Shown here: one piece after another, positions 7,311 to 10,134 of the stretch
Position numbering within the stretch: the stretch's first letter is position 1
Layout of the letters: the number at the start of each line of letters is the position of its first letter
From: Clostridiales bacterium
Lineage (GTDB): Bacteria; Bacillota; Clostridia; Oscillospirales; Oscillospiraceae
DNA length: 10,134 nt
Direction of reading: 5' to 3'
Assembly: GCA_019421525.1 (NCBI GenBank)
Contig: JAHZFC010000079.1
Location: 1 to 10,134 of the forward strand
Program-made: the position numbers and the translations under genes
Notes under the pieces: model-generated
Database searches by the model: none
What the model saw: only the letters and a program-made list of their open reading frames with translations
What the model was told of the DNA's origin: nothing

Positions 7311-7338
7311 CTGAAAGAAAGCTGAAGGTTTCTGAAGA
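7311..7338 (-). promoter_or_regulatory. Three helically phased CTGAA repeats upstream of htrA
   Basis: On the plus strand CTGAAAG (7311), CTGAAGG (7322) and CTGAAGA (7332) are spaced 11 and 10 bp apart, one DNA turn each. They lie 38-65 bp upstream of the htrA -35 box, where an activator such as a response regulator could bind. The repeat is short and its function is inference. Confidence 0.4.
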
Positions 7339-7344
7339 TACAGC

Positions 7345-8535
7345 TCAGTCCCCGCCTGAGCCACCAGGCCGGCCCGGGTCCCCGCTGCCCCTGAGGATGG
7401 CGGCCATATCCCGGGCCGCCAGGCGCAGGTCGGCCACCACCGGGCGGAAGATGCCCAGCTTGGCCAGGTTGATGCACACCAGCAGCAGCAGGGGGCCCAC
7501 CACCATGCCCAGCACGCCCCCCACTCGCATGCCCACATAGATGCCCACCAGGGACAGGATGGGGGACAATCCTGTCTGGTCGCCCAGGATCTTGGGCTCC
7601 CCCACCCGGCGGAACAGGGCGATGATCCCCCAGATCACCATCAGCTCGATGGCCTGGCGGTAGTCGCCGGTGATCAGGTCCACCACCGCCCAGGGCACCA
7701 TGACCGTGCCCGCGCCGATGATGGGGATGAAGTCCATCACCGCCAGCACAAAGGCCAGCAGCAGGCTGTAGGGCTGGCGGATGACGAGGAAGCCCACCGT
7801 CAGGATGACGAACACCCCCAGGGACAGGAGCAGCTGGCTCTTGATGTAGCCGCCGAAGGCCTCCATGAAGATGCGCCGCACATCACTGCCAAAGGAGCGC
7901 AGGTTGGCGGGCAGCTGGTCGGTGAACAGATAGCGCAGCCGGGGATAGTCGCTGGTGATGAAGTAGCTGGCCATGAGGAATACCACCACTGCCACGGCAA
8001 AGCCCGGGATGCCAGAGACCAGGCCGGTGGCCCAGCTGGCCAGGGCGGCGATCTGGCTGGACAGGTCCAGCCCCTCCAGCCAGCTCATCAGCGCCCGGAC
8101 CACATCGTCTCCAATGGCCACCACACTGTCGGGCAGGATGCTGCCCAGCTGCTCGAACCACTGGCCCACATTGTCCACCGTGGCCATGAGGCTGTCGAGG
8201 ATGGGCTGCCAGTTGTCGAACAGGGAGACGACCTGGCCGACCAGCGCCCAGCACAGGGCGTAGCAAAGGCCGCCCACCGTGCCGAAGGCCAGGATCAGCA
8301 CCACCAGGGAGATGACCTTCCGGGACACGCTCAGCCGCTTTTTCAGCCACCGCACCACCGGGTTGAGCAGCCAGGCCAGGATCAGCGCCAGAACGAAGGG
8401 CATCAGCAGGGACACCAGAGGAATGACTACAAATACCAGCAGCAGCACGGCCGCCGCCAGCAGCACCCCCCGGATCCCCAGCCGCAGCCACAGCCGCCCC
8501 CGCTGGGGCCAGGTGAGCATGTCTTGATCCTTCAT
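7345..8535 (-). CDS. AI-2E family membrane protein (YtvI-like)
   Basis: A 396-residue polytopic inner-membrane protein of the AI-2E / PerM family. The family includes TqsA, PerM and the sporulation protein YtvI, and members are proposed exporters or antiporters; the substrate cannot be told from sequence. It has two N-terminal hydrophobic segments (about 20-60), more at 74-105 and 172-193, and a more soluble helical insert (about 105-170) typical of the family. The C-terminal bundle has the signature DFIPIIGAGTVMVPWA (268-283) and EPKILGDQTGLSPILSLVGIYVGMRVGG (313-340). It ends in a Gly/Pro-rich tail. ATG 8535 has a strong ribosome site, with CCTCCT at 8545-8550 read on the minus strand. The gene starts 33 bp after the AEC gene with no promoter visible between, so co-transcription is likely. 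YtvI resemblance would fit a spore-former but is tentative. Confidence 0.9.
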   Translation of the reverse strand: MKDQDMLTWPQRGRLWLRLGIRGVLLAAAVLLLVFVVIPLVSLLMPFVLALILAWLLNPVVRWLKKRLSVSRKVISLVVLILAFGTVGGLCYALCWALVGQVVSLFDNWQPILDSLMATVDNVGQWFEQLGSILPDSVVAIGDDVVRALMSWLEGLDLSSQIAALASWATGLVSGIPGFAVAVVVFLMASYFITSDYPRLRYLFTDQLPANLRSFGSDVRRIFMEAFGGYIKSQLLLSLGVFVILTVGFLVIRQPYSLLLAFVLAVMDFIPIIGAGTVMVPWAVVDLITGDYRQAIELMVIWGIIALFRRVGEPKILGDQTGLSPILSLVGIYVGMRVGGVLGMVVGPLLLLVCINLAKLGIFRPVVADLRLAARDMAAILRGSGDPGRPGGSGGD

Positions 8536-8568
8536 CGAACGATACCTCCTTCGTCAAGGGCCGCCCTG

Positions 8569-9495
8569 TCAGCAGACCGCCTGGGCCACCAGGGCCACCA
8601 GGGGCAGGGTAACGATACACAACAGGGTGGACAGCGTCACCAGCCTGGCCGCCAGGGACGGGTCCCGCCCCGCCATCTGGCTGAACAGGCTGGTGGTCCC
8701 CGCCGCCGGGCAACCGGCCAGGATGGCGATGGCGGTATAGGTCACCCGGTCCAGGTGGAAGGGCAGCAGCACCAGCATGGTGACGGCCGGCACCGCCAGC
8801 AGCTTCAGCCCACAGCCCCAGTACAGCCTCCGGTCCCGGAACAGGGCAGGCAGGTCCACCGCCGCCATCTGCGCCCCCACCACGATCATGGCCAGAGGGG
8901 TGTTCAAGTCCCCGATGTAGCCCAGGGCGGCCGCCGCCGGGCCGGGCAGCTCCACCCCCAGGGCGAACAGCGCCACGGCGATGACAAAGCCGATGACCCC
9001 GGGGTTGCACACCGCCTTTTTCAGCGACACCCCTCTGCGCCCCCCCATGAGGAAGGCGCCGTGGGTCCAGATGGAGATGTTGAACACCGCCAGACTGGTG
9101 ACAGTGGGCAGCATCCCCTCCGCCCCCAGCACCGCCGAGATCAGCGGGATCCCCATGAACCCGGTGTTGCCGTAGATGGAGCCGAAGCGCATCACGCCCC
9201 GGTCCTCTTCCGGCATCCGGCGAAAGCACAGGGGGACGAGCAGCATGTTGAGCACATAGGTGCCCACCAGCGCCCCGCCGGCCACCAGCAGCAGCCGGAC
9301 GGTGGGCCCGTCGCAGGTCTCAGCCAGAAAGGTGTCGATCATGATGGCCGGGCACACCACATAGAGCAGCAGCGTGGACATCTGGGACAGGGCCTGTGAA
9401 GACAGCATCCCCCGTTTCCCGAAGAAAAAACCCACGACCATCAACAAAAACAACGTGACCACACTGCCGGCCACCACCAGAAGATCTTCCAACAC
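8569..9495 (-). CDS. AEC family transporter (auxin efflux carrier-type permease)
   Basis: A 308-residue permease of the AEC family, which in bacteria includes malate and other organic-acid transporters; the substrate is not predictable here. About ten hydrophobic segments fill nearly all of its length, the usual 5+5 helix arrangement. Family motifs are visible: YGNTGFMGIPL (108-118), CNPGVIGF (163-170), DLNTPLAMIVVGAQM (196-210) and AGCPAAGTTSLFSQ (260-273). The start is a GTG at 9495, giving MLEDLLVV; AGAGGGA lies six bases upstream on the minus strand (9508-9502). A TTG one codon later is possible but less likely. The gene is first in a likely two-gene operon with the AI-2E gene. It has a good promoter with a perfect 18-bp dyad at the presumed start of transcription. 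Confidence 0.92.
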   Translation of the reverse strand: MLEDLLVVAGSVVTLFLLMVVGFFFGKRGMLSSQALSQMSTLLLYVVCPAIMIDTFLAETCDGPTVRLLLVAGGALVGTYVLNMLLVPLCFRRMPEEDRGVMRFGSIYGNTGFMGIPLISAVLGAEGMLPTVTSLAVFNISIWTHGAFLMGGRRGVSLKKAVCNPGVIGFVIAVALFALGVELPGPAAAALGYIGDLNTPLAMIVVGAQMAAVDLPALFRDRRLYWGCGLKLLAVPAVTMLVLLPFHLDRVTYTAIAILAGCPAAGTTSLFSQMAGRDPSLAARLVTLSTLLCIVTLPLVALVAQAVC

Positions 9496-9522
9496 GTCTG
9501 TTCCCTCTTTCTCTCTTGCCCG

Positions 9523-9540
9523 GTATGCCCTGGGGCATAC
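9523..9540. promoter_or_regulatory. Perfect 18-bp dyad, candidate operator of the AEC operon
   Basis: GTATGCCC-TG-GGGCATAC is an exact inverted repeat with a 2-bp centre. It starts about seven bases downstream of the minus-strand -10 box, so it covers the presumed +1 to +18 of the AEC transcript, a classic repressor position. As RNA it would have only a 2-nt loop, which favours a protein-binding site over a hairpin. The regulator is not in the window. Confidence 0.6.
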
Positions 9541-9547
9541 TTGTTAT

Positions 9548-9576
9548 ATTATAATCCGCCTGCGGGAAAGCCGCAA
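9548..9576 (-). promoter_or_regulatory. Promoter of the AEC-AI-2E operon
   Basis: On the minus strand, TTGCGG (9576-9571), a 17-bp spacer and a perfect TATAAT (9553-9548) lie about 50 bp before the GTG start. The -35 keeps only TTG of the consensus, which suits a regulated promoter. Confidence 0.65.
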
Positions 9577-9623
9577 GAGCGGACTTGGCGGTCCCCGGCC
9601 CTTTCCTGTCACAGGGCGGTGCG

Positions 9624-9653
9624 TTGACAAGACCAGCCCGGTTCGATTATACT
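9624..9653 (+). promoter_or_regulatory. Promoter of the ABC transporter gene
   Basis: Perfect TTGACA (9624-9629), an 18-bp spacer and TATACT (9648-9653). The expected start near 9660 gives a leader of about 43 nt. It is divergent to the AEC promoter, with about 48 bp between the two -35 boxes. AAGGAG at 9687-9692 is the ribosome site, ten bases before the ATG. Confidence 0.8.
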
Positions 9654-9702
9654 ATCAGAGATATCAAATGAAGAGAGAACGAGATAAAGGAGCATCATTT
9701 TC

Positions 9703-10134
9703 ATGGACCAGAAGAGATTTGAAAAGGGGTACCTCCCCCTCTTCCTGTCTTACTACAAGCCCCATCTGAAGCTGTTCATCCTGGACATGTGCTGCGCCCT
9801 GGGCATCGCCCTGGTGGACCTGGCCTTTCCCTACGCCTCCCGGATGGCCCTCAACGAGCTGCTGCCCCAGGACCTGTTCGGGGCGTTCTTCGCCGTCATG
9901 GCGGTGCTGCTGCTGGCCTATGCCCTGCGGGCGGGGATGAACTATGTGGTCACCTATTGGGGGCACATGATGGGGGTACGCATCGAGGCGGACATCCGCC
10001 GGGACCTGTTCTATCATATGCAGGACCTGTCCTTTTCTTTCTACGATAAGAACCGCACCGGACAGCTCATGAGCCGGGCCACCAACGACCTGTTTGAGAT
10101 CACCGAGCTTTCCCACCACGGCCCGGAGGACCTG
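9703..10134 (+). CDS. ABC transporter permease/ATP-binding protein (exporter type), 3' truncated by window edge
   Basis: Only the first 144 residues are visible and the frame is open to the last base. The sequence MDQKRFEKGYLPLFLSYYKPHLKLFI begins a type I exporter transmembrane domain. Helix 1 is about 22-44 and helix 2 about 58-82. These are followed by the conserved cytoplasmic segment RIEADIRRDLFYHMQDLSFSFYDKNRTGQLMSRATNDL (93-130), typical of MsbA / LmrA-like half-transporters. In such proteins the nucleotide-binding domain follows in the same chain, so it should lie beyond the window. The ATG has AAGGAG ten bases upstream and a strong promoter. Half-transporters often come in heterodimer pairs, so a second copy downstream would be expected. 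Substrate is unknown. Confidence 0.9.
   Translation, partial: MDQKRFEKGYLPLFLSYYKPHLKLFILDMCCALGIALVDLAFPYASRMALNELLPQDLFGAFFAVMAVLLLAYALRAGMNYVVTYWGHMMGVRIEADIRRDLFYHMQDLSFSFYDKNRTGQLMSRATNDLFEITELSHHGPEDL

Noticed and set aside
7883..9229. 448-codon minus-strand open frame spanning the AEC and AI-2E genes
   Set aside because: Same strand but out of frame with two well-supported membrane protein genes; Gly/Pro/Arg-rich and spans their real start and stop.

Overview
The window reads as chromosomal DNA of a GC-rich, low-oxygen-type Firmicute, most likely a class Clostridia member near Oscillospiraceae (Flavonifractor / Intestinimonas / Lawsonibacter-like). This is inferred from GC-rich third codon positions, strong AGGAGG-type ribosome sites, Firmicutes-style proteins and intrinsic terminators; no rRNA is present to confirm it.

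Layout: the 3' part of dnaK (1-1474, +) is followed by a 297-bp spacer rich in stem-loops, then dnaJ (1772-2938, +) and a probable terminator. A good sigma-A-type promoter (3056-3084) then drives an EF-G-like translational GTPase gene (3154-5226, +). Facing it on the minus strand are a membrane-anchored HtrA-type serine protease (7220-5856) with its own promoter, an AI-2E family membrane protein (8535-7345) and an AEC family transporter (9495-8569). The last two probably form an operon driven from a promoter near 9550-9576. At the right edge a divergent plus-strand gene starts, encoding an ABC exporter half-transporter (9703 to the window end), with a TTGACA / TATACT promoter.

Functional theme: protein quality control (DnaK-DnaJ chaperones, HtrA protease), translation (EF-G paralogue) and envelope transport. 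Nothing here is a recognisable defence system, prophage, CRISPR array or biosynthetic cluster.

The unusual content is of two kinds. First, the dnaK frame lacks about 12 residues that are otherwise near-universal just after the LGGDDF motif, with the frame intact. Second, the 629-bp convergent gap between the EF-G gene and htrA is almost entirely stem-loops. It also holds an exact 65-bp second copy of the 3' end of the EF-G gene and an inverted 20-nt near-copy of the same region. The dnaK-dnaJ spacer is similarly structured. An 18-bp perfect dyad at the presumed transcription start of the AEC-AI-2E operon looks like an operator.
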